Of a DNA stretch of 39,322 bases, positions 15,466 to 22,614 are shown in pieces (position 1 is the stretch's first letter; each line of letters starts with the position of its first letter). Under the pieces are notes generated by a model. It was not told the DNA's origin, did not search any database, and was given only the letters and a program-made list of their open reading frames with translations. Source of the DNA: a bacterium (GTDB lineage Bacteria > RBG-13-66-14); contig DATKYS010000103.1 of NCBI GenBank assembly GCA_035528375.1, positions 1-39,322 of the forward strand, read 5' to 3'. The position numbers and the translations under genes were made by a program.

Positions 15466-15545
15466 CAACGTAGGGGCGGGTCTCCTGACCCGCCCGCGAG
15501 GCGACCGGTAGGACGAGTCCTCCACGGTCGCACCTACGAGGCGAC
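15466..15545. repeat. Intergenic palindromic repeat between purH and purD
   Basis: The spacer contains ACGTAGGGGCGGGTCTC followed by a CCCGCCCGCGAGG arm, then a second segment GACCGGTAGGACGAGTCC and GCACCTACG. It is the same family as the copies near 10.7 kb but lies inside a likely operon and has no T-run after the hairpin in the plus direction, so readthrough into purD is expected. Confidence 0.65.
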
Positions 15546-15547
15546 AC

Positions 15548-16834
15548 ATGCGCGTCTTCATCGTCGGCGGCGGCGGACGTGAGCACGCCCTGGCCTGGGG
15601 GGTATCCCGTTCCCCCAGGCTCGAAAAGCTCTACGCCTACCCCGGAAATGCGGGCATCGCCGGCATCGCCGAGATTCCGCCCCTCCCCGGCGATGAAATC
15701 GGCACCCTGGTTGACTTCGCCCGCGGGGCGGCCATAGACCTCACCATCGTCGGGCCCGAGGCCCCCCTCGACGGCGGCATCGTGGACGAGTTCGGGCGTG
15801 CCGGGCTCACCATCTTCGGTCCCACCCTGGCGGCCGCGCGCATCGAGTCCTCCAAGGCCTTCGCCAAGGAGCTCATGGCGTCCGTCGGGGTGCCCACGGC
15901 GCCCTTCGGCGTCTTCGACGATTTCAACGCCGCCTGGAAATACGGCACCACGCACCGACTGCCCCTGGTGGTGAAGGCCGACGGGCTGGCCGGGGGTAAG
16001 GGCGCGCTCATCTGCGAGACGCCCGCCAAGCTCGAAAAGGCCCTGGACGCCATGCTACACACCGGAGCCTTCGGACAGGCCGGGAAGACCGTCGTCATCG
16101 AGGAGTTCCTGCACGGCGAGGAGGTATCGCTCTTCGTGCTGGCCGACGGGGGCGGGGGGACCTGCGTGCTCGCCAGCGCACAGGATTACAAGCGCATCGG
16201 TGAGGGCGACACCGGCCCGAACACGGGGGGGATGGGGGCCTATTCGCCGGTGTCCATCGTGACCGACGAGCTGGTGGAGCATGTCATGCGGACGGTGGTG
16301 GAGCCGACGCTGGAGGGTATGACGGCGGTGGGGCACACCTTCGCCGGGATGCTCTACGCCGGGTTGATGCTGACGGAGAACGGGCCGCGCATCATCGAGT
16401 ACAACTGCCGCTTCGGCGACCCGGAAACCCAGGCCATCGTCCCCCGGGTGGCCGACGACCTCTTGATGCTCATCTACGCAGCCGCCACGGGGCACCTGCC
16501 CGTGAAGCAGGTGAACCTGACCAAGAAGAAGGCGGCCTGCGTCGTCCTGGCCAGCGAGGGTTACCCGGGGCACATCCAGACCGGGCACGAGATTGCGGGC
16601 ATCGGCCGGGACGATTACGCCAGCGTCGTCTTCCACTCCGGGACGCGGGTGAGCAAGGGGAAGACCGTCACCAACGGGGGGCGCGTGCTCGGGGTGACCG
16701 GCATGGGAGCCACCATCCGGGCCGCGGTGCACAACGCCTACAAGCGGGCGGAGAAGATCCGGTTCAAGGGGAAGACCCTGCGGAAGGACATCGCCTGGCA
16801 CGAGCTGGAGCGGTTGACGAACTCGTCGGGCTAG
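15548..16834 (+). CDS. purD: Phosphoribosylamine-glycine ligase PurD
   Basis: This ATP-grasp enzyme joins phosphoribosylamine and glycine to give GAR, the second step of purine synthesis. The 428-residue sequence shows the N-terminal VGGGGREHALAW, YAYPGNAGIA, IVGPEAPLDGGIVDEF, the ATP-grasp KADGLAGGKGA, the FLHGEEVSLF strand, NTGGMGAYSPV, and EYNCRFGDPETQ near the metal site. Length and order are normal. It is co-directional with purH and purE. An ATG start is used. Confidence 0.96.
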   Translation: MRVFIVGGGGREHALAWGVSRSPRLEKLYAYPGNAGIAGIAEIPPLPGDEIGTLVDFARGAAIDLTIVGPEAPLDGGIVDEFGRAGLTIFGPTLAAARIESSKAFAKELMASVGVPTAPFGVFDDFNAAWKYGTTHRLPLVVKADGLAGGKGALICETPAKLEKALDAMLHTGAFGQAGKTVVIEEFLHGEEVSLFVLADGGGGTCVLASAQDYKRIGEGDTGPNTGGMGAYSPVSIVTDELVEHVMRTVVEPTLEGMTAVGHTFAGMLYAGLMLTENGPRIIEYNCRFGDPETQAIVPRVADDLLMLIYAAATGHLPVKQVNLTKKKAACVVLASEGYPGHIQTGHEIAGIGRDDYASVVFHSGTRVSKGKTVTNGGRVLGVTGMGATIRAAVHNAYKRAEKIRFKGKTLRKDIAWHELERLTNSSG

Positions 16835-16855
16835 GGGAGAACCCTCGGAGGTGCG

Positions 16856-17377
16856 TTGAGCGGAAAAAACGAGAAAAGGGTGGCCGTGCTCCTGGGCTCG
16901 GCCTCGGACAAACCGGTGATGGACGCCGCCTTCGAGATTCTCACCGAATTCGGCGTCGGATTCACCGGACGCGTGCTCTCGGCCCACCGCACGCCCGCAG
17001 AGGTCATCCGATTCGTTCGGGAGGCGGAGGCCGGGGGCGTCGAGGTCTTCATCTGCGGGGCGGGGATGGCGGCCCATCTGGCGGGAACGGTGGCCGCTCA
17101 CACGACGAAACCGGTCCTGGCCGTCCCCCTGGAGTCCGGCGGCCTGGGGGGACTGGACGCGCTTCTGGCCAGCGTCCAGATGCCGGGGGGGATTCCGGTG
17201 GCCGTCTTCGCCCTGGGGCGGGCCGGGGCGGAGAACGCCGCCCTCTTCGCCATCGGGTGCCTGGCCCTGTCGGATAAAGAACTGGCGTCCAGGCTCGCCG
17301 AACACCGCGAAGCCCAGCGGGAGAAGGTCCGGCGGGACGACGGGGAACTACAACGAGAGCTGGGCGATGGAAAATAA
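16856..17377 (+). CDS. purE: N5-carboxyaminoimidazole ribonucleotide mutase PurE (class I)
   Basis: The enzyme moves the carboxylate of N5-CAIR to give CAIR in purine synthesis, working with PurK. The 173-residue protein shows VLLGSASDKPVMDAA, VLSAHRTPAEV (catalytic His of the SAHR loop), CGAGMAAHLAGTVAAHT, and VPLESGGLGGLDALLASVQMPGGIPV. The start is a TTG at 16856 behind a strong GGAGGT. Its 3' end overlaps the hslU start by 11 bases. No purK is in view, so the partner must be elsewhere. Confidence 0.95.
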   Translation: MSGKNEKRVAVLLGSASDKPVMDAAFEILTEFGVGFTGRVLSAHRTPAEVIRFVREAEAGGVEVFICGAGMAAHLAGTVAAHTTKPVLAVPLESGGLGGLDALLASVQMPGGIPVAVFALGRAGAENAALFAIGCLALSDKELASRLAEHREAQREKVRRDDGELQRELGDGK

Positions 17378-18782
17378 ACTCATGCCCCTCGAACCGGAAG
17401 AAAAGCGGTTGAGCTCCGATGAGCTCACCCCCCGGCGCATCGTGACCGAGCTGGACCGCTATATCGTGGGTCAGGACGACGCCAAGCGCTCGGTGGCGGT
17501 GTCCCTGCGGAACCGCTGGCGGCGGCTCCAGCTCCCGCCCGAGATCGCCTTCGAGATAACGCCCAAAAACATCATCCTCATCGGCCCCACCGGGGTGGGC
17601 AAGACGGAGATAGCCCGCCGGCTGGCCCGCCTGGTCGGCGCCCCCTTCGTCAAGGTGGAGGCCTCCAAGTTCACCGAGGTCGGCTACGTGGGCCGGGACG
17701 TGGAGTCCATCATCCGCGACCTGACCGATATAGCGATGAACATGGTCCGCGAGGAGGAGCGCGCCCGCGTCGCAGAGCTGGCCGAAAAACGGGCCGAGGA
17801 GAAGCTTCTCGAGCTGCTCCTGCCCCGACCGCCCGTGCTGCCCGGTCCGGGAGCGTCCGAGGAAGAGCGCAAGGAATACGAGGAGGCCCTGGCCCACCAC
17901 GAGCGCAGCGTGGAAAAGTTACGTGGGCTTCTGGCGGCCGGGGAGCTTGAGGACCGCGAGGTGGACGTCCAAGTGTCGAGTTCGGACAACCCGGTGCTGA
18001 GCGCCTTCTCCGGCGCGGGCCTGGAGGGCATGGGGCTCGACCTGGGCGACATGCTCTCGGGCCTCTTTCCCAAGAAGAAAAAGCGCGTCCGGTTGAAGGT
18101 CTCCGAGGCCCGCCGCGCCCTGGTGAACGAGGAAGCCGAACGCCTCATGGACCAGGAGAAGGTCACCCGAGAGGCCCTGGCCCGTACCGAGACCACCGGC
18201 ATAGTCTTCCTGGACGAGCTGGACAAAATCGTCGCGGGCGGGACGATTCACGGCCCCGACGTGTCCCGGGAGGGCGTCCAGCGCGACCTCCTTCCCCTCG
18301 TGGAAGGCACGACGGTCAAAACCAAGTACGGCCTGGTCTCCACGGACCACATTCTTTTCATCGCGGCCGGGGCCTTCCACCAGAAAAAGCCGTCGGACCT
18401 CATGCCCGAGCTCCAGGGCCGCTTCCCCATCCGGGTAAAGCTGCACTCCCTGACGAAGGAGGACTTCACCCGCATCCTCACCGAGCCGAAGAACGCGCTG
18501 GTGAAGCAGTACCAGTCGCTTCTCGGCACGGAACGCCTCCGGCTGGAGTTCGCTCCCGGCGCCGTCGAGCGCTTGGCCGAGCTCGCCGAGTACATCAACA
18601 CCCACACCCAGGACATCGGCGCCCGAAGGCTCCACACCGTCCTCGAGGCCCTGCTCGAGGAAGCCTCCTTCGAGGCCGCCGACTTGGATCGGGAGCAGAA
18701 GCTCATCGTCACGCGGGAGTACATTGACGAGAAGCTGGAGAGCCTCGCCAAGGACGAGGACCTCTCCCGGTACATCCTCTAG
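17367..18782 (+). CDS. hslU: HslU, ATPase subunit of the HslUV protease
   Basis: This AAA+ unfoldase feeds substrates to the HslV peptidase ring. The 471-residue protein opens with LTPRRIVTELDRYIVGQDDAK, Walker A GPTGVGKTE near residue 74, the pore loop region VGYVGRDVESIIRDL, a long I-domain (residues about 130-270), Walker B FLDELDKI, and arginine-finger/sensor LQGRFPIRV. It ends with EDLSRYIL, the conserved tail that docks into HslV. hslV is normally directly upstream, but here purE occupies that place and overlaps the start by 11 bases. The intact docking tail suggests that HslV is encoded elsewhere. Confidence 0.96.
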   Translation: MENKLMPLEPEEKRLSSDELTPRRIVTELDRYIVGQDDAKRSVAVSLRNRWRRLQLPPEIAFEITPKNIILIGPTGVGKTEIARRLARLVGAPFVKVEASKFTEVGYVGRDVESIIRDLTDIAMNMVREEERARVAELAEKRAEEKLLELLLPRPPVLPGPGASEEERKEYEEALAHHERSVEKLRGLLAAGELEDREVDVQVSSSDNPVLSAFSGAGLEGMGLDLGDMLSGLFPKKKKRVRLKVSEARRALVNEEAERLMDQEKVTREALARTETTGIVFLDELDKIVAGGTIHGPDVSREGVQRDLLPLVEGTTVKTKYGLVSTDHILFIAAGAFHQKKPSDLMPELQGRFPIRVKLHSLTKEDFTRILTEPKNALVKQYQSLLGTERLRLEFAPGAVERLAELAEYINTHTQDIGARRLHTVLEALLEEASFEAADLDREQKLIVTREYIDEKLESLAKDEDLSRYIL

Positions 18783-18879
18783 CTCCGGCCCTAGGCTCGC
18801 CTACGGGGCGGGGTGGGCGTTTCCACCAGTTTTCTCCGGGATCCGTGGTTTTTCACCGATCCCCCTAGCGAGGTTTTCG

Positions 18880-19833
18880 ATGAACCATTACAGTCTCAAC
18901 CGCTACGGGCTGCTCGCCATGATCGTTCCGGGCGCCCTGGCCGTGCTGGCGACATGGAGGGTGGAGATCAACCTCTTCTCCCTGTTCGGGGTGCGCGGAT
19001 TCAGCCTTACCGGCGCGCTGGTGTTCCTCGTCCTGGCACTGACCGCGGGGCTTCTGTTGTCCACCGTCTTCGGCTGGTTCGGCCGGCTGGTCCAGCGGTC
19101 CTTCTTCGGACGGATACCGGGCAGCTTTTTCCTGGAACGCGCGAGCCGCGAGGCGGGGCTGTTGAGGGTGAAACTGGCTCATGGCGCCGGGCATTCCCTC
19201 GACCGCAACTTTCCCCAGAGTTTCGCCAACGCCTTCCGCACCTACTTCAAGTACGAAACCGCCAACGACGAGCTGCGCGACAGGCTGTGCCTGTCGGCCC
19301 TGGCCGAGCACTCCGCCGAGGTCCACCGCCGTCTGGAACGGCTGGAGGCGGGTGGGCAGATGCGGATGAACCTCGCCGGCCTGTTCCTCCTCTACGCGCT
19401 AGGCCGGCTGGCGTGGATTCTCTCGTCGGGGTTGGCCTTCACCCCACTGCGCATCGTGGAATTGGCGCTATCCCTCCTGTTGTTCCTCGGCTTCGTCTGG
19501 AGCTACCTGAGCCTGGTCGGCGTCTACTACCACGAGCTCTACCTGGCCTTCTTCGCCCTGACCGTGGATGAAAACGTTGACCGGCCGCACGTCCGGCTCC
19601 AGACCCGCGCGGACGACCGTCCCCGGCAGAGGCACCGCCGGAGAAAGCCGGACTCGGGCGGTGGCGACCGTTCCTCGGGAGGTGGTAATCGTTCCTCGGG
19701 CGGGGGCGACCGTTCCTCGGGAGGTGGTAATCGTTCCTCGGGCGGCAGGGATCGTTCCTCCGGCGGGGGTGATCGTTCCTCCGACGGTAGAGACCGACCC
19801 CCGGGTGGGGGTCAACCACCCCGCGAGGGTTGA
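18880..19833 (+). CDS. Four-helix membrane protein with glycine/serine heptapeptide-repeat tail
   Basis: The start is placed at ATG 18880. In-frame sequence before it overlaps the end of hslU and is not protein-like. The 317-residue product has hydrophobic helices at about 10-25, 42-66, 165-185 and 193-215. Between the helix pairs is a soluble charged region (FKYETANDELRDRL..., EVHRRLERLEAG). After a basic linker (RQRHRRRK) the C-terminal 50 residues are seven copies of a heptad SGGGDRS/SGGGNRS, encoded by a 21-bp tandem repeat. The gene ends before a strong terminator. No family is recognised. The tail is likely disordered and its copy number variable. Confidence 0.7.
   Translation: MNHYSLNRYGLLAMIVPGALAVLATWRVEINLFSLFGVRGFSLTGALVFLVLALTAGLLLSTVFGWFGRLVQRSFFGRIPGSFFLERASREAGLLRVKLAHGAGHSLDRNFPQSFANAFRTYFKYETANDELRDRLCLSALAEHSAEVHRRLERLEAGGQMRMNLAGLFLLYALGRLAWILSSGLAFTPLRIVELALSLLLFLGFVWSYLSLVGVYYHELYLAFFALTVDENVDRPHVRLQTRADDRPRQRHRRRKPDSGGGDRSSGGGNRSSGGGDRSSGGGNRSSGGRDRSSGGGDRSSDGRDRPPGGGQPPREG
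19654..19800 (+). repeat. 21-bp in-frame tandem repeat, seven copies
   Basis: Units of 21 bp such as TCGGGAGGTGGTAATCGTTCC alternate between Asp and Asn versions, giving SGGGDRS and SGGGNRS. The last copies are more diverged (SGGRDRS, SDGRDRP). This is a coding minisatellite. Confidence 0.9.
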
Positions 19834-19838
19834 TAAAC

Positions 19839-19869
19839 GAAGAGGGGCCCGGCGCCCCTCTTCTTTTTT
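19839..19869 (+). terminator. Intrinsic terminator of the purH-hslU-membrane protein stretch
   Basis: A perfect 10-bp stem GAAGAGGGGC/GCCCCTCTTC with a 5-nt loop is followed by TTTTTT, six bases after the membrane-protein stop. Confidence 0.93.
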
Positions 19870-19879
19870 AAACGGATAC

Positions 19880-20115
19880 GGCGGCCCGCGGGCGGGTCTG
19901 GAGACCCGCCCCTACGTCATCGCAACTTTGGGTGAGGATCGGCGTGGTCTCCCTCTCCCTGTGGGAGAGGCCCGCCTCCGGGCTGGGGTGAGGATTGAGA
20001 TTGGTGTAGCAGATAGCGCGGCGGCCCGCAGAGGGGCCGCCCTACGTCATCGCAACGAGATGCGGGTCGGGGTGAGGGGTAAAAAACGGGCGGGTGTGGA
20101 CACCCGCCCCTACGT
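19880..20115. repeat. Composite intergenic repeat cluster, copy 3
   Basis: Between convergent genes lie GGGCGGGTCT/AGACCCGCCC ending in CCTACGTCATCGCAA, a CTCTCCC...GGGAGAGG module with GGGGTGAGG, CGGCGGCCCGCAGAGG...GGCCGCCCTACGTCATCGCAA, and GGGGTGAGGGGTAAAAAAC plus a third hairpin. Three hairpin units in a row share the same trailing box. Confidence 0.8.
20081..20109 (-). terminator. Repeat-derived intrinsic terminator of the pilin-like operon
   Basis: On the minus strand a perfect 10-bp stem (GGGCGGGTGT/ACACCCGCCC, 2-nt gap) is followed by GTTTTTT. It begins about 29 nt after the stop of the pilin-like gene. Confidence 0.75.
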
Positions 20116-20137
20116 CATTTATCGCAACATTGTCGGC

Positions 20138-20605
20138 CTACCGCGACGGCGTTACGAGCTGCCCCACCTCCATCCGCTCCAACCTCCCACCGGGCGGCCG
20201 CCAGAGTAGCTCCACCTTCAGCCTAAAGAAACCGGTCGGGAGGTCGAAGTCCCCGGGGACGAGCCCCGACTCGGCCAGGACTTCCGCCAGCCGCTCCCCC
20301 TCGAGGTCGGGCTCGAGCTCCGCCGAGAGCACCCACCAGCGCCGGGTGTAGAGCCCTTCGGGCGAGTCGGAGTAGGGCGCCAGCCGCGCCCCGCGGGCGA
20401 GCTCCGTCGGATCCAGCGCCGCCAGGGAATCCAGCCGCTCCTTGGCGTAGAGCGCCGCCCGACCGGCCATCCCCCCCGCGGCCACCCCCTCCTCGGCCCC
20501 GGGGATGGCCAAAAGAATCCCCGTCACGCCGATCAACAGGATGGCGCTGGCGATGAGCATCTCGATGAGGGAAAAACCGGTCTGACTGGTGGTCGAATCA
20601 GGCAT
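20138..20605 (-). CDS. Type IV pilin-like (minor pseudopilin) protein
   Basis: The start ATG 20605 gives a short leader ending in Gly, then FSLIEMLIASAILLIGVTGILLAI, the prepilin cleavage and N-methylation motif with Glu at mature position 5. Residues after the helix (about 40-155) form a small globular domain with no recognisable family. The length of 155 residues fits minor pseudopilins such as GspI/PilV. The gene overlaps the 3' end of the methyltransferase gene by 8 bases. No prepilin peptidase, PilB/PilC or other pilin lies in the window, so the assembly machinery must be elsewhere. Confidence 0.85.
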   Translation of the reverse strand: MPDSTTSQTGFSLIEMLIASAILLIGVTGILLAIPGAEEGVAAGGMAGRAALYAKERLDSLAALDPTELARGARLAPYSDSPEGLYTRRWWVLSAELEPDLEGERLAEVLAESGLVPGDFDLPTGFFRLKVELLWRPPGGRLERMEVGQLVTPSR

Positions 20606-21347
20606 CGCCCTTTGTGCACAGATGGAATCCCACGGTATCTTTGACTCCGTAAAGCGCCGCCTCCGCCGGGGAAAGGGTGGCGGCGTAATCAATGAAGCGC
20701 ACCGTGAAGCCGGATTCCTCCAGCCTTTCCTCAAAATCATTTCCGTAGACGCGGACGTGATCCCATTGGCCGAAGTGTTTCTTCCGCTCCGCGGGGGAGA
20801 CGATGGAGAAGTCCTCGTAGGTCGGCCCCCGCTGCGGATAGTGGGGCACCTGGATCAGCGCCCAGCCGTCCGATTTCAGCACCCGCCGCATCTCCCGCAT
20901 GGCCTGACGATCATCGGGGATGTGCTCCAGGACGTGGAAGCAGAACAGTACGTCAAAGCTCTCCGTCGGGTCCGGAAGGGCGGTGAGGTCGCCGTTGCGG
21001 TCCACGTACTTGCGGTGTAGGTCGAGACTGGTGTAATCGAGGTTGCGCTGCCGGTGAAAGAGGCGGTGGAGCGTCAGGTCGGGGGCGATGTGAAGCACCT
21101 TGAGAGGCTCACGGAACAGATCCGTCTCCCGGCGCAGGTAGATGAGTTCCAGACGCTGCCTCCGCGACGAGACGCAGCCGGGGCAGAGACGTTTCAAGCC
21201 GTGGGTGATGAAACGGCGAAAACGTCTCCCGCAGACCGGACATTCCACCCCGCCGCCGCGGTAAAAAAGCCCGCGGAATTTGAAGTAGAGCTGACGCAGA
21301 TAGGATCTGAGGGAACTCGGAATCAGCCGTCCGAGAAGTTGCTTCAC
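20598..21347 (-). CDS. SAM-dependent methyltransferase with N-terminal zinc ribbon
   Basis: In this 249-residue protein the N-terminal 60 residues carry CPVCGRRFRRF and CPGCVSSRRQR, four cysteines spaced like a zinc ribbon. A Methyltransf_11-type Rossmann domain follows: VLHIAPDLTLHRLF (motif I variant), LDYTSLDL, FDVLFCFHVLEHIPDD and MRRVLKSDGWALIQVP. Relatives are often found with cell-surface sugar or lipid genes, but the substrate is not evident. It starts with ATG 21347, 3 nt after the PCC-domain gene stop, and overlaps the pilin-like gene downstream. Confidence 0.85.
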   Translation of the reverse strand: MKQLLGRLIPSSLRSYLRQLYFKFRGLFYRGGGVECPVCGRRFRRFITHGLKRLCPGCVSSRRQRLELIYLRRETDLFREPLKVLHIAPDLTLHRLFHRQRNLDYTSLDLHRKYVDRNGDLTALPDPTESFDVLFCFHVLEHIPDDRQAMREMRRVLKSDGWALIQVPHYPQRGPTYEDFSIVSPAERKKHFGQWDHVRVYGNDFEERLEESGFTVRFIDYAATLSPAEAALYGVKDTVGFHLCTKGDA

Positions 21348-21350
21348 CGT

Positions 21351-21773
21351 CTACCTCCAGCACACCAGGCCGGTGGCCTCGTCGGGAAGGCGCTCCAGCT
21401 CCCGGCCGGTGAACTCGACCACGACCAGCTCGGTCAGAAAGACCACGGCCCGGCCCAGGTGCCCGCCGTACATCGCCCCGGAGTGGTCGGCCAGGCCGAC
21501 GTGGAGGTGGGCGTGGCAGCGGCCCTCACGCCGGGAGACGTTCCCCAGGAGCGAGACTATCTCCAGGCCGCCGGTGAGCTCGCGCTCTTGGTAGGCGTGT
21601 GTTTCTTGGTCGTAGAAGCCGATGACCGCCTCCGCCACGGCCCCGATGCCCGAGATGAACCCCTGCGCGATGCCCTGCTCGTTGACCAAGCGATCAATGT
21701 AGGCCACCAGCTCCTCGCCCTTGGGGACGCGGACGAGAAACCGGCGCCCTTCGCTGAACTCGTAGAGGCCCAC
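21351..21773 (-). CDS. PCC/DUF296-domain protein
   Basis: This 140-residue single-domain protein is of the plants-and-prokaryotes-conserved family. Visible parts are YEFSEGRRFLVRVPKGEELVAYI, QGFISGIGAVAEAVIGFYD, LEIVSLLGNVSRREG, CHAHLHVGLADHSGAMYGGHL with the conserved HxH metal-site histidines, and ELVVVEFTGRELER. Bacterial members form trimers; their role is unsettled, with DNA binding proposed in plants through AT-hook fusions that are absent here. The start is GTG 21773 behind AAGGAGGGG. It is the first gene of a tight operon with the methyltransferase and the pilin-like protein. Confidence 0.88.
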   Translation of the reverse strand: MGLYEFSEGRRFLVRVPKGEELVAYIDRLVNEQGIAQGFISGIGAVAEAVIGFYDQETHAYQERELTGGLEIVSLLGNVSRREGRCHAHLHVGLADHSGAMYGGHLGRAVVFLTELVVVEFTGRELERLPDEATGLVCWR

Positions 21774-21801
21774 GCCCCTCCTTCTCCGCAGTTACATTTC
21801 A

Positions 21802-21810
21802 ATCATACCA
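21802..21810 (-). promoter_or_regulatory. Extended -10 promoter of the PCC-methyltransferase-pilin operon
   Basis: On the minus strand TGGTATGAT gives a TGN-extended -10 box about 30 bases before the PCC gene start. No clear -35 box is visible. Confidence 0.5.
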
Positions 21811-21903
21811 CGTCGGCGGCGGGTGTTGGGGCTTCACCCGTGACCGTCCTGCCCGACCGGGGCGAGCGCTACCTCTCCACCGGCCTCTATTCCGGGCGGT
21901 CTC

Positions 21904-21953
21904 GAACGACCGGCGGTTGCGGCCTTGAACGGCCGGCGGTTTTCGGGTAGGAT
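21904..21953 (+). promoter_or_regulatory. Promoter with direct repeats upstream of the outer-membrane protein gene
   Basis: TTGAAC (21925-21930), 17 bases, then TAGGAT (21948-21953). Two direct repeats GAACGrCCGGCGGTT (21904-21918 and 21927-21941) are 23 bases apart and the second overlaps the -35 box, a plausible regulator site. Confidence 0.55.
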
Positions 21954-21984
21954 TGGGTATCCGTTCGACAACCAAGGAGCAACC

Positions 21985-22527
21985 ATGCGCAAGATGTTTA
22001 TCCTCCTGCCGCTGCTTCTGGCCCTGCCGAGCCTGGCCTTCTTCTCCGTGGGCGCCCGGGTCGGATACCTCATGCCGCTGGGCGATTACGGGAAAACCTT
22101 CTCCGGCGGATTCACCGGCGGCCTCAAGTTCGACCTCGGCATCCTCCCCTTCCTGGACACCTCCCTCAACATCACCTACGTCGAGGGCACGGTGAAGGAG
22201 AACTCCTACGGCATCCCCTCCACGGAGATGAACTCCATCGTGCCGATCTTCCTGCAGGCCAAATTCAAGCTGCCCGGCATCATCACCCCCTACGTCCTGG
22301 CCGGATTCGGGCTCTACTTCTACAGCCTGGAGTACACCAACGAGGACACCGGGAAGTACGTGGACGAAACGGGGGCCAAGTTCGGCTACAACGCGGGGCT
22401 GGGGCTGGAAATAGGCTTTCTCGGATTCATGGGGGCCTACGCGGACGGGACGTACCACTGGGCCGACACCGAGCCGGCGACCATCAACTCCCTCACCTTC
22501 CAGGCCGGATTTTACGTGGGATTCTAG
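21985..22527 (+). CDS. Outer-membrane beta-barrel protein (OmpA/OmpW-like fold)
   Basis: The start ATG 21985 follows AAGGAG. The 180-residue product has a signal peptide (RKMFILLPLLLALPSLAF) and then alternating amphipathic strands: SVGARVGYLMPLGDYG, GGFTGGLKFDLGI, SLNITYVEGTV, IFLQAKFKLPG, YVLAGFGLYFYSLEY, FGYNAGLGLEIGF and FQAGFYVGF. It ends in an aromatic residue (Phe), as barrel proteins usually do. About eight strands are expected. It implies a Gram-negative envelope. The specific function is unknown. Confidence 0.85.
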   Translation: MRKMFILLPLLLALPSLAFFSVGARVGYLMPLGDYGKTFSGGFTGGLKFDLGILPFLDTSLNITYVEGTVKENSYGIPSTEMNSIVPIFLQAKFKLPGIITPYVLAGFGLYFYSLEYTNEDTGKYVDETGAKFGYNAGLGLEIGFLGFMGAYADGTYHWADTEPATINSLTFQAGFYVGF

Positions 22528-22546
22528 CTTTCGGTGAACGAGCGTT

Positions 22547-22568
22547 CGGGGAGTCCGCGGGCTCCCCG
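22547..22568 (+). terminator. Possible hairpin terminator after the outer-membrane protein gene
   Basis: A 7-bp stem CGGGGAG/CTCCCCG with an 8-nt loop lies 19 nt after the stop, but only TT follows, so termination would be weak. Confidence 0.35.
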
Positions 22569-22614
22569 TTCTGGTAGAATGTCACCGTAAACGGCCGTCG
22601 CGTTCGGAGCCGCG

